A model generated the notes under the pieces. It was not told the origin of the DNA and ran no database searches. It saw only the letters and a list, made by a program, of their open reading frames with translations. Below, piece by piece: positions 1-6,359 of a stretch of 6,828 nucleotides of DNA (positions within the stretch are counted from its first letter, which is position 1; each line of letters opens with the position of its first letter). The stretch lies in contig JAUXXN010000007.1 in NCBI GenBank assembly GCA_030684755.1, forward strand, positions 1 to 6,828. The letters run 5' to 3'. A program made the translations under genes and the position numbers. This DNA comes from Hydrogenophaga sp. Lineage in GTDB: Bacteria; Pseudomonadota; Gammaproteobacteria; Burkholderiales; Burkholderiaceae_C.

Positions 1-2
1 TG

Positions 3-1223
3 GGCTACCGCGTGGGGGATGTGCTGGACATTTTGAGCAAGGCCGCGCACGCGCCCAAGATGAACCTGTTCATCAACGCCGCGCTCATGGGCTTCATTCC
101 CAAAAGCGTCAAAAAAGGTCTCATGGCGCTGGCGCCTGTGCGCCGCGTGTACCGCGCCATCATGCAAGACCTCGGCTTGCCCGAGGACATGATGAACTTC
201 GTCAACTACCCCACGCGCTTTGACTGCCGCGAGACGTTGGCCGCACTCAAAGGCAGTGGCATTGCCTGCCCCAACCTCAAAGACTACGCCTGGCGGCTGT
301 GGGATTACTGGGAGCGCCATCTGGACCCCGACCTGCACATTGATCGCAGCCTCAAAGGCACGGTGGCGGGCAAGGTGGTGCTGGTCACCGGTGGCAGCTC
401 GGGTATTGGCCTGGCTGCAGCGCACAAATTTGCCGAGGCGGGCGCTGTCACTGTCATTTGCGGGCGCGACCAGGACAAGCTCGACGAAGCCTGCAAGGAA
501 GCCAAAGACAAGGGCTACCAGTTCATCGCCTACGCCGCCGACATCGCCGACATGGCCGATGCCGACCGCTTCGTGCAGTTGCTGATCGCCAACCACGGTG
601 GCGTGGACTTTTTGATCAACAACGCAGGCCGCTCGATCCGCCGCGCCATCGAAGGCAGCTACGACCGTTTTCACGACTACGAGCGCACCATGCAGCTCAA
701 TTACTTCGGCTGCTTGCGCGTGACTATGGGCCTGCTGCCTGGCATGGTGGCGAAGAAAAAAGGCCATGTGGTCAACATCAGCTCCATCGGCGTGCTGACG
801 AACGCACCGCGTTTTTCTGCCTACGTGGCCAGCAAGGCCGCGCTGGACGCCTGGACGCGCTGCGCTTCCAGCGAGTTCGCCGACCAAGGCATTTCGTTCA
901 CCACCATCAACATGCCGCTGGTGCGCACGCCCATGATCGCGCCCACGCAGATTTACAAAAACGTGCCCACGCTGGCGCCTGAAGAGGCCGCCGATATGAT
1001 CGCCCAGGCTTGCATTTTCAAACCGGTGCGTATTGCCACGCGCCTGGGGGTTACCGGGCAGGTGATGCATGCCATGGTGCCGCGCGTGGCGCAGATCGTG
1101 ATGAACACCAGCTTTCGCATGTTCCCGGATTCATCGGCGGCGAAGGGCGAGAAGGGGTCCAAGTCGCAACTGTCGCCCGAGGCGGTGGCGATGCAGCAGA
1201 TGATGCGCGGCATTCACTTCTGA
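3..1223 (+). CDS. SDR family oxidoreductase, C-terminal part of a two-domain protein (5' end outside window)
   Basis: The frame is open to the left edge, so the true start lies upstream; the GTG at 12 is probably internal. Numbering from that GTG, residues 1-115 are the end of an N-terminal region and a linker with a Trp/Tyr-rich stretch ([15 protein letters not shown], about 92-106). A complete classical SDR domain follows: TGGSSGIG cofactor loop at 126-133, NNAG at 203-206, catalytic Ser258, Tyr271 and Lys275 (YVASK), all intact. Proteins with this linker are usually about 660 residues, with an extended-SDR (epimerase or fatty acyl-CoA reductase-like) domain in front of the classical one; the Marinobacter fatty acyl-CoA reductase of this architecture reduces acyl-CoA to alcohol. 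A role in NAD(P)H-dependent reduction of fatty acyl-CoA or fatty aldehyde is inferred from that resemblance; the substrate is unknown. Probably cytoplasmic or membrane-associated. argB follows after 92 bases and appears to have its own promoter. Confidence 0.88.
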   Translation, partial: GYRVGDVLDILSKAAHAPKMNLFINAALMGFIPKSVKKGLMALAPVRRVYRAIMQDLGLPEDMMNFVNYPTRFDCRETLAALKGSGIACPNLKDYAWRLWDYWERHLDPDLHIDRSLKGTVAGKVVLVTGGSSGIGLAAAHKFAEAGAVTVICGRDQDKLDEACKEAKDKGYQFIAYAADIADMADADRFVQLLIANHGGVDFLINNAGRSIRRAIEGSYDRFHDYERTMQLNYFGCLRVTMGLLPGMVAKKKGHVVNISSIGVLTNAPRFSAYVASKAALDAWTRCASSEFADQGISFTTINMPLVRTPMIAPTQIYKNVPTLAPEEAADMIAQACIFKPVRIATRLGVTGQVMHAMVPRVAQIVMNTSFRMFPDSSAAKGEKGSKSQLSPEAVAMQQMMRGIHF

Positions 1224-1276
1224 TTCGTGGTCTTCGGAGGCTGGGTGGCTGCCGGGCTTGGGCCTTGCACGGCGCC

Positions 1277-1282
1277 TACAAT
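1277..1282 (+). promoter_or_regulatory. Candidate -10 element for argB
   Basis: TACAAT matches the sigma-70 -10 consensus at five of six positions and lies 33 bases before the argB start, giving a predicted leader of about 27 bases. No good -35 is seen at 16-18 bases spacing (the region reads GGGCTT/GGCTTG), so recognition would rest mainly on the -10. It suggests that argB is transcribed separately from the upstream SDR gene. Confidence 0.45.
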
Positions 1283-1315
1283 TTACCCAACGTCACCCCA
1301 GCCCGAAAGCCACGC

Positions 1316-2221
1316 ATGACCACCCACATCCCTGTTGACCTCGCCCACATCCAGCCCCGCGAAAAAGCCGAAATTCTGGCCCAAGCGCTGCCTTACATTC
1401 GCAAGTACCACGGCAAAACCATGGTCATCAAGTACGGCGGCAATGCCATGACCGACCCGGCTCTGCAGCAAGATTTTGCCGAAGATGTGGTGCTGTTGAA
1501 GCTGGTGGGCATCAACCCCGTGGTGGTGCACGGCGGCGGTCCGCAGATTGAAACCCTGTTGCAGCGCCTTGGGAAAAAAGGCGAATTCATCCAGGGCATG
1601 CGCGTGACCGACGCCGAAACCATGGAGGTGGTGGAGTGGGTGCTGGGCGGCCAGGTGCAGCAGAGCATCGTGGGTCTGATCAACGCCGCCGGCGGTAAAG
1701 CGGTGGGCCTGACCGGGCGCGACGGTGCCATGATCCGGGCGCGAAAGCTGCGTTTGGCCGATCAACAAGACCCCAGCCGTGAGCACGACGTGGGCCAAGT
1801 GGGCGACATCGTCAGCATCGACCCAAGCGTGGTCAAGGCGCTGCAAGACGACCAGTTCATTCCTGTGGTCAGCCCGATCGGCTTCGGCGAACAGAACGAG
1901 AGCTACAACATCAACGCCGATGTGGTGGCCGCCAAGCTGGCCACTGTGCTGCAAGCCGAAAAGCTGCTGATGCTGACCAACATCCGGGGCGTACTCGACA
2001 AAGATGGACAGCTTTTGACCGAACTCACGCCGCGCCGCATCGACGAGTTGTGCGAGGACGGCACCATCAGCGGCGGCATGATTCCCAAGATTGCGGGTGC
2101 GCTGGATGCGGCCAAGAGCGGTGTTCAAGCGGTGCACATCATCGATGGCCGTGTGCCGCATGCGCTGCTGCTGGAGGTGCTGGGCAACCAGCCATTCGGC
2201 ACCATGATCCGCTCGCACTGA
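1316..2221 (+). CDS. argB: Acetylglutamate kinase
   Basis: Phosphorylates N-acetyl-L-glutamate with ATP to N-acetylglutamyl-5-phosphate, the second step of arginine biosynthesis, in the cytoplasm. The 301-residue product has the amino-acid kinase fold signatures: KYGGNAM at 39-45 (Lys39 corresponds to the phosphate-binding Lys8 of E. coli), HGGGPQI at 72-78 for substrate binding, ESYNINAD at 195-202, MIPKI at 255-259 with catalytic Lys258, and a C-terminal [12 protein letters not shown] segment. The roughly 30 residues before the first Lys motif form the N-terminal helix extension of hexameric, arginine-inhibited kinases (Pseudomonas aeruginosa type, also about 301 residues); the E. coli enzyme lacks it and is shorter. 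Feedback inhibition by arginine is therefore likely, by family knowledge. The frame is open far upstream, but family alignment puts the start at this ATG; only a weak GAAAG precedes it. slmA follows in the same direction after 75 bases. Confidence 0.97.
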   Translation: MTTHIPVDLAHIQPREKAEILAQALPYIRKYHGKTMVIKYGGNAMTDPALQQDFAEDVVLLKLVGINPVVVHGGGPQIETLLQRLGKKGEFIQGMRVTDAETMEVVEWVLGGQVQQSIVGLINAAGGKAVGLTGRDGAMIRARKLRLADQQDPSREHDVGQVGDIVSIDPSVVKALQDDQFIPVVSPIGFGEQNESYNINADVVAAKLATVLQAEKLLMLTNIRGVLDKDGQLLTELTPRRIDELCEDGTISGGMIPKIAGALDAAKSGVQAVHIIDGRVPHALLLEVLGNQPFGTMIRSH

Positions 2222-2296
2222 CGCTGCGACCCAGTTGCCTGGTGCATGCCAGCACCCTACGCTGCACCCGCCGAACACGAACCCACCCAAACTTTC

Positions 2297-2980
2297 ATGA
2301 CAACCAACGCCTCAATCCCTATGTCCAGCAGCGGTGACGACGCAGACCGCCACGACAGGGGCGAACCGGCGGAAAGCGCGGCAGTGCGCAAGCGCCCCAA
2401 ACCGGGTGAGCGCCGGGTGCAGATTCTGCAAGCCCTGGCCACCATGCTGGAGCAGCCGGGTGCTGAGCGCATCACCACCGCAGCGCTTGCGGCGCGGTTG
2501 GCGGTGAGCGAGGCGGCTTTGTACCGCCACTTTGCCAGCAAGGCACAGATGTTCTATGGACTCATCGAGTTAATTTATCAATCTGTATTCGGTCTGGCCA
2601 ACCAGTTGGGGGAGCGTGAACCCGACCCACTGCTGCGTTCGCGCCGCTTGGTCACATTGCTGCTGCAGTTTGGTGAGAAGAACCCCGGTATGTCGCGTGT
2701 CATGGTGGGCGATGCACTGGTGTTTGAAAACGAGCGCTTGCAGCAGCGCATGAACCTGTTGTTTGACAAGTTCGAATCGGTCCTGCGTCAGAACCTGCGC
2801 GAGGTTGCGGTGTTGGTGGGTACATCCACCCCCACAGTGGATGCCCAGGCCGATGCCTCGGTCATCACCGCGTTTTGTGCTGGACGGCTGCAGCGGTTCG
2901 CACGCAGCGGCTTCAGGCGTTTGCCCACCGAAAGTCTGGAACACAGCCTGGCCTTGCTGCTGCCCTTGGGTCGACTTTGA
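2297..2980 (+). CDS. slmA: Nucleoid occlusion factor SlmA (TetR fold)
   Basis: SlmA binds specific chromosomal sites and, when DNA-bound, antagonises FtsZ polymerisation so that the septum does not close over the nucleoid. The product (227 residues from this ATG) aligns by eye along its length with E. coli SlmA: RRVQILQALATMLE (39-52), the helix-turn-helix with ITTAALAARL and SEAALYRHF (about 59-79), then FGEKNPGM, ALVFENERLQ.RMN.LF and a C-terminal RLQRFARSGFRRLPTE block matching the E. coli RF.RSEF...PT segment. The first ~35 residues are a poorly ordered, charged extension ending in RKRPKPGE, longer than in E. coli (198 residues in total). The start is uncertain: ATG 2246, 2297 and 2321 are in frame and none has a clear Shine-Dalgarno. 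I chose 2297; 2321 (MSSSG...) is equally plausible. The location behind argB is, as I recall, common in Betaproteobacteria. Codons 92-97 are unusually AT-rich, including a TTA. Confidence 0.92.
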   Translation: MTTNASIPMSSSGDDADRHDRGEPAESAAVRKRPKPGERRVQILQALATMLEQPGAERITTAALAARLAVSEAALYRHFASKAQMFYGLIELIYQSVFGLANQLGEREPDPLLRSRRLVTLLLQFGEKNPGMSRVMVGDALVFENERLQQRMNLLFDKFESVLRQNLREVAVLVGTSTPTVDAQADASVITAFCAGRLQRFARSGFRRLPTESLEHSLALLLPLGRL

Positions 2981-3018
2981 TTCGGCCATGGGGTCTTGAT
3001 GGGTCGGGGTTAACCCTC

Positions 3019-3043
3019 GAACCGGGTCGTTGTGGGTTCTTTT
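3019..3043 (+). terminator. Weak intrinsic terminator candidate downstream of slmA
   Basis: GAACC (3019-3023) can pair with GGTTC (3035-3039) around an 11-base loop, followed directly by TTTT (3040-3043). An alternative pairing uses AACCC (3012-3016) with GGGTT (3034-3038). The stem is short and the T tract brief, so termination would be inefficient. Its position 39 bases after the slmA stop is what makes it plausible. A perfect 10-base palindrome GGGTTAACCC sits just before it at 3007-3016. Confidence 0.3.
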
Positions 3044-3068
3044 AGGGCATCCGCTCTAAGCAAATAGC

Positions 3069-3093
3069 CAACAAAGATGGAGGTTTTTTGTTG
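3069..3093. promoter_or_regulatory. Inverted repeat overlapping the -35 of the tetR promoter, candidate operator
   Basis: CAACAAA (3069-3075) and TTTGTTG (3087-3093) are perfect 7-base inverted arms around an 11-base spacer. The right arm overlaps the first bases of the TTGACG -35 hexamer. An inverted repeat at this place, ahead of a TetR-family gene, fits an autoregulatory operator, but arms this AT-rich could also occur by chance and no binding data can be inferred from sequence. Confidence 0.3.
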
Positions 3094-3118
3094 ACGAGCC
3101 CAGTTTTGCGGTAAAAAT
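3091..3118 (+). promoter_or_regulatory. Candidate sigma-70 promoter for the tetR gene
   Basis: TTGACG (3091-3096) matches the -35 consensus at five of six bases. About 15-16 bases later the run TAAAAAT (3112-3118) supplies a four-of-six -10 (TAAAAA or AAAAAT). Transcription would begin near 3125, about 65 bases before the tetR ATG. The region is locally AT-rich compared with its surroundings, as expected for a promoter. Confidence 0.5.
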
Positions 3119-3122
3119 AGCA

Positions 3123-3132
3123 CGACCGTTCG
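3123..3132. promoter_or_regulatory. Second short inverted repeat at the predicted transcription start
   Basis: CGACCGTTCG is an imperfect palindrome (eight of ten positions agree with its reverse complement), with CGA and TCG outer arms. It lies just past the -10 of the predicted tetR promoter, where a bound repressor would block initiation. Short GC-rich palindromes of this sort are common in such genomes, so this is only a candidate operator. Confidence 0.22.
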
Positions 3133-3190
3133 ATTCTTCGCGCGGTTTGCTTTTTGAAACCCCGACTGCGGTTGTCCCGCCTATCCCTGC

Positions 3191-3910
3191 ATGAGTGTCA
3201 TACCTTCCATCAGGCGTCCGCGCAGCGCCAGCGCAGCGGACAAGCCGTTGCAAAAAGGCCAGCAAACCAAGGCTGCCATTGTCGAGGCCGCGCTGGGCTT
3301 GGCCACACAAATTGGCTTAGAAGGCTTGTCCATTGGTGCTTTGGCCGAGGTCATGCACATGAGCAAGTCGGGCGTGTTTGCCCACTTTGGCTCGCGCGAG
3401 GAGTTGCAGATTTCTGTGGTTCGCGAATACCACACGCGGTTTGAAGAAGAGGTTTTTTACCCCGCCATGGAGGCACCGCGTGGCCTTCCCCGGCTGCGCG
3501 CCATGTTCGACAACTGGATGAAGCGCACCTCGGTCGAGATCGACTCGGGCTGCATTTACATCAGCGGTGCGGTCGAGTTCGACGACCGGCCAGGCCCGGT
3601 GCGCGATGCGCTGGCCAGTTCGGTGAACACCTGGCTATCGGCCATGCGCCGGGCGGTGGATTTGGCCGTGGAAGAGGGCCACCTGCACGCCGATACCGAC
3701 GCCAGCCAGATGTCGTTTGAAATCCACGCCCTCATTTTGGCGCTGCACTACGAAGCCCGGTTCTTGCGCAGCCCCGACTCGGTGCAGCGTGCCTTGAATG
3801 CTTTTGAGGGCATCGTTGGACGCTTCAGCAAGCCTGCCGCATTGCCCTCTAGCCGCACCCGGCCCACGCACTCGCGCAAAACAAACACCCCCACAGGCAC
3901 CCCAGCCTGA
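3191..3910 (+). CDS. TetR/AcrR family transcriptional regulator, probably of the downstream acyl-CoA degradation genes
   Basis: A 239-residue one-component regulator. The N-terminal DNA-binding domain covers about residues 22-70, with AAIVEAALGLATQIGLEGLSI leading into the helix-turn-helix, whose recognition helix is in MSKSGVFAHFGSREEL (57-72). The C-terminal domain (about 75-215) is helical and would bind the ligand and form the dimer. The last ~20 residues (SSRTRPTHSRK...) are a low-complexity basic/Pro/Thr tail unlike the rest and not needed by the fold. It lies 36 bases before an acyl-CoA dehydrogenase gene on the same strand, so the likely role, by inference, is repression of itself and the beta-oxidation genes with an acyl-CoA or fatty acid as inducer; the ligand cannot be read from sequence. 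ATG 3191 is the first possible start in the open frame; no strong Shine-Dalgarno precedes it. A promoter with inverted repeats lies upstream. Confidence 0.9.
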   Translation: MSVIPSIRRPRSASAADKPLQKGQQTKAAIVEAALGLATQIGLEGLSIGALAEVMHMSKSGVFAHFGSREELQISVVREYHTRFEEEVFYPAMEAPRGLPRLRAMFDNWMKRTSVEIDSGCIYISGAVEFDDRPGPVRDALASSVNTWLSAMRRAVDLAVEEGHLHADTDASQMSFEIHALILALHYEARFLRSPDSVQRALNAFEGIVGRFSKPAALPSSRTRPTHSRKTNTPTGTPA

Positions 3911-3918
3911 TTTTTTTT
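3894..3918 (+). terminator. Hairpin plus T8 at the tetR stop codon: intrinsic terminator or attenuator
   Basis: CAGGC (3894-3898) pairs perfectly with GCCTG (3905-3909) around the loop ACCCCA; one A follows, then eight consecutive T (3911-3918). The tetR stop codon TGA is at 3908-3910, so the 3' arm includes it. The stem has only 5 base pairs, four of them G-C, so termination is likely partial. It would let the regulator be transcribed more than the catabolic genes, or act as an attenuator while ribosomes finishing tetR cover the hairpin. The Shine-Dalgarno of the next gene begins 17 bases after the T tract. Confidence 0.5.
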
Positions 3919-3946
3919 CTCGCAAACCCACCCCAGGAGCTTTCTC

Positions 3947-5743
3947 ATGCCCGTTTACAACCCTCCTCTGCGCGACATGCAGTTTGTGATGCACGAAGTG
4001 CTGCACGTCACCGACGAATTCAAGTCGATGCCGCAACACGCCGACACCGATGTAGACACCATCAATGCCGTGCTGGAAGAAGCGGGCAAGTTCGCTTCGC
4101 AGGTGATCTTTCCCATCAACATCAGCGGCGACACCGAGGGCTGCAAGCTCAACCGCGACACCCACGAAGTGACCACGCCAACGGGTTTCAAAGAAGCCTA
4201 CAAAACCTATGTGGATGGTGGCTGGGCGGCTTTGAGCTGCGACCCCGAATACGGCGGCCAAGGCCTGCCACTGGTGGTGAACCAGTGCCTGTATGAAATG
4301 ATGAACAGTGCCAACCAGGCCTGGACCATGTACCCCGGCCTCACGCACGGTGCTTATGCCTCGCTGCACACCCACGGCACGCCCGAGCAAAAAGCCACTT
4401 ACCTGCACAAGATGACCAGCGGTGAATGGACCGGCACCATGTGCCTGACCGAACCCCATTGCGGCACCGACCTGGGCCTGATGCGCACCAAGGCCGAGCC
4501 ACAGGCCGACGGCACCTACAAAATCACCGGCAACAAAATTTTCATCAGTGCCGGTGAACACGACATGGCCGACAACATCATCCACCTGGTGTTGGCCCGC
4601 CTGCCCGATGCGCCCCCCGGCATCAAGGGCGTGAGCCTGTTTGTGGTGCCCAAATTCAACGTCAACGCCGATGGCACGATGGGCTCACGCAACGGTATTT
4701 ACTGCGGTGGCCTGGAGCACAAAATGGGCATCCACGGCAACGCCACGGCGCAAATCGTGTTGGATGGCGCGGTGGGCACGATGGTTGGCCAGCCCAACAA
4801 GGGCATGCAAGGCATGTTTGTGATGATGAACGCCGCCCGCCTGGGCGTGGGCAACCAAAGCCTGGGCCTGACCGAAGTGGCCTACCAAAACGCGCTGGCC
4901 TACGCCAAAGACCGCATTCAAATGCGCAGCCTGACCGGCCCCAAGGCCAAAGACAAACCGGCCGACCCGATCATTGTTCACCCCGATGTGCGCCGCATGT
5001 TGCTCACCGCCAAGGCCTATGCCGAAGGTGGCCGAGCGCTGGCGATTTACGGCTCGGTGCTGCTCGAAAAGTCGCACAACCACCCCGACGCCAAGGTGCG
5101 CAAAGACAGCGACGAAATGCTCTCGCTGCTCACGCCCATCGTCAAAGCCTTCTTGACCGACAACGGCTACCAAGCCGCCACGATGTGCCAGCAGGTGTTT
5201 GGCGGCCATGGATACATCAAAGAGTGGGGCATGGAACAGCACGTGCGCGACGCCCGCATCAACATGATTTACGAGGGCACCAACACCATCCAGAGCCTGG
5301 ACTTGCTGGGCCGCAAGGTGCTGGGCGACAACGGTGTAGCGCTGAAAAAGTTTGGCAAGCTGGTGGGCGCGTTGGTGCAGGAAGAAGGCGTGAACGAAAA
5401 GATGGCCGAGTTCATCAACCCGATTGCGGTGCTGGGTGAACAGATCACCAAGTTCACGATGGAACTGGGCTTCAAGGGCATGCAAAACGCCGACGAAGTG
5501 GGTGCCGCTGCGGTGGACTACCTGCGCGTGGCCGGTCACTTGGTGTTTGGCTATTTCTGGGCGCGCATGGCGCAAGTGGCGCTGCGCGAAATTGCCGCTG
5601 GCAACACCGACCCGTTTTATGTGGCCAAGCTTCAAACCGCGCGCTTTTACTTCGCCAAACTGTTCCCCGAAACCGCCACGCTGATGCGCACGGCGCGTGC
5701 GGGCAGCAAGGTGTTGATGGATACCGACGCGGCATTGGCTTGA
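3947..5743 (+). CDS. Acyl-CoA dehydrogenase, large (~600 residue) subfamily with extended C-terminal domain
   Basis: An FAD enzyme that oxidises an acyl-CoA to the trans-2-enoyl-CoA, the first step of beta-oxidation, passing electrons to ETF; cytoplasmic. The 598-residue product is longer than the ~380-residue short/medium-chain enzymes. A short N-terminal cap (MPVYNPPLRDMQF...) precedes the helical N-terminal domain; the flavin and substrate region carries MCLTEPHCGTD (165-175) and then IFISAGEHD; the C-terminal helical domain has FGGHGYIKEWGMEQHVRDARI followed by the catalytic Glu443 in YEGT; an extra ~130-residue domain ends the protein. This is the subfamily that includes DmdC (3-methylmercaptopropionyl-CoA dehydrogenase), but most members next to HAD and thiolase genes are taken to be fatty acyl-CoA dehydrogenases, and this context favours that. 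The start is fixed by AGGAG at 3935-3939, seven bases before the ATG. Chain-length preference cannot be told from the sequence. Confidence 0.94.
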   Translation: MPVYNPPLRDMQFVMHEVLHVTDEFKSMPQHADTDVDTINAVLEEAGKFASQVIFPINISGDTEGCKLNRDTHEVTTPTGFKEAYKTYVDGGWAALSCDPEYGGQGLPLVVNQCLYEMMNSANQAWTMYPGLTHGAYASLHTHGTPEQKATYLHKMTSGEWTGTMCLTEPHCGTDLGLMRTKAEPQADGTYKITGNKIFISAGEHDMADNIIHLVLARLPDAPPGIKGVSLFVVPKFNVNADGTMGSRNGIYCGGLEHKMGIHGNATAQIVLDGAVGTMVGQPNKGMQGMFVMMNAARLGVGNQSLGLTEVAYQNALAYAKDRIQMRSLTGPKAKDKPADPIIVHPDVRRMLLTAKAYAEGGRALAIYGSVLLEKSHNHPDAKVRKDSDEMLSLLTPIVKAFLTDNGYQAATMCQQVFGGHGYIKEWGMEQHVRDARINMIYEGTNTIQSLDLLGRKVLGDNGVALKKFGKLVGALVQEEGVNEKMAEFINPIAVLGEQITKFTMELGFKGMQNADEVGAAAVDYLRVAGHLVFGYFWARMAQVALREIAAGNTDPFYVAKLQTARFYFAKLFPETATLMRTARAGSKVLMDTDAALA

Positions 5744-5788
5744 GGCTGTTGTTTCCCTTTTGCAAATCCCATTTTCAGAGGTGTTTCC

Positions 5789-6229
5789 ATGAAAAAGACT
5801 TCCCTTATGGCTGCTGTGCTGGCTGTTTTAGCCAGCAGCGCCTGGGCCCAGAACACGCCGGTGGGCACTTGGCATTCGATCGACGACAAGACCAAAGAAA
5901 TCAAGTCCGAGATCGTCATTGCCGACAACGGTGGCGTGCTCTCAGGCAAGGTGGCCAAGCTCTTGCGCAAAGAAGCCAAGCAGGACGCGGTGTGCGATTT
6001 GTGTACCGACGACCGCAAGGGCAAACCGGTGCTGGGTTTGGAAATTATCCGAGGCGCCCAAAAAGTCGATGGCAAAGATGTGTGGGAAGGCGGCAAGATT
6101 TTGGACCCCGAAAACGGCAAGGCCTACACACTGCGCCTGACACCGATCGAAGACGGAAAAAAGCTGGAAGTGCGTGGCTCTGTCTTTGGTATCGGACGCA
6201 CGCAAACCTGGGTTCGGGTGGGGAGTTGA
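5789..6229 (+). CDS. DUF2147 family exported protein
   Basis: A 146-residue protein with a clear Sec signal peptide: MKK, a hydrophobic core at about 6-17, and a probable signal peptidase I site after Ala20 (AWA-Q). The mature part, about 126 residues, fits the DUF2147 family: VGTWHSIDDKT near its start, a central G.V.KLL, Cys69-x-x-Cys72, GKPVLGLEII, GGKILDPENGKAYTL and a C-terminal RGSVFGIGRTQTWVR. The family is predicted to be a small beta-rich periplasmic domain with no established biochemical function; I cannot assign one. The two cysteines could form a disulfide or bind a metal (inference). AGAGG at 5777-5781 is spaced seven bases from the ATG. It lies 45 bases after the acyl-CoA dehydrogenase and before the HAD gene, so it is probably co-transcribed with beta-oxidation genes; lipid or envelope association is speculation from context. 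Confidence 0.92.
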   Translation: MKKTSLMAAVLAVLASSAWAQNTPVGTWHSIDDKTKEIKSEIVIADNGGVLSGKVAKLLRKEAKQDAVCDLCTDDRKGKPVLGLEIIRGAQKVDGKDVWEGGKILDPENGKAYTLRLTPIEDGKKLEVRGSVFGIGRTQTWVRVGS

Positions 6230-6230
6230 C

Positions 6231-6307
6231 CCACCCCCGCCGCGCTTTGCGCGACCCCCTACAAGGGGGCGGCACTGGCAGCCCGGCAAGGCCGGTTCTG
6301 CGGTGCC
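6231..6307. repeat. REP-like intergenic element with nested GC-rich hairpins
   Basis: The stretch starts directly after the DUF2147 stop codon. Stem 1 is CGCGC (6241-6245) with GCGCG (6249-6253), loop TTT. Stem 2 is CCCCC (6255-6259) with GGGGG (6265-6269), loop TACAA. Stem 3 is CCGGC (6283-6287) with GCCGG (6291-6295), loop AAG, and it lies inside an outer stem of GGCACTG (6271-6277) with CGGTGCC (6301-6307), including one G-T pair. From memory, elements of this style (a C5/G5 stem after a CGCGC...GCGCG stem just past a stop codon) are dispersed in many copies in Comamonadaceae genomes; copy number cannot be seen here. There is no T tract after the stems, so it is not a standard intrinsic terminator. 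It may act as an mRNA 3'-end stabiliser between two cistrons. Confidence 0.6.
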
Positions 6308-6359
6308 TCTTGAACTACTCCCTCTCACGCATCGCATGACGCGCAAAGGAACCTGATTT

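Noticed and set aside
1010..1315. Upstream in-frame extension of argB giving a 403-residue protein
   Set aside because: It overlaps the end of the SDR gene, its translation has no ArgB similarity, and the ATG at 1316 gives the usual family length with a -10 element upstream.
2241..2256. GGTGC/GCACC hairpin after the argB stop
   Set aside because: A 5-base-pair stem with no T tract; common by chance at this GC content, so not called a terminator.
1283..2290. A 335-residue open frame on the - strand opposite argB
   Set aside because: It mirrors the reading frame of a clear argB, is rich in His, Gln and Ala as expected for an antisense of GC-biased codons, shows no recognisable domain, and has no ribosome binding site I can see.
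3007..3039. tRNA-like T-arm sequence on the - strand (GGTTCGAGGG near GGGTTAACCC)
   Set aside because: The 5-base T stem does not pair properly and there is no acceptor, D or anticodon arm at the correct distance.
3635..5635. Two long - strand frames of 316 residues each (3635-4585 and 4685-5635) opposite the tetR end and the acyl-CoA dehydrogenase
   Set aside because: Both are antisense shadows of strongly supported coding sequence; the equal length is coincidence. Their His/Gly/Val-rich composition matches reversed codons, not a protein family.
6336..6356. Six-codon open frame ATG ACG CGC AAA GGA ACC TGA just ahead of the HAD gene
   Set aside because: It has no Shine-Dalgarno of its own and it contains that of the HAD gene; a frame this short is expected by chance.
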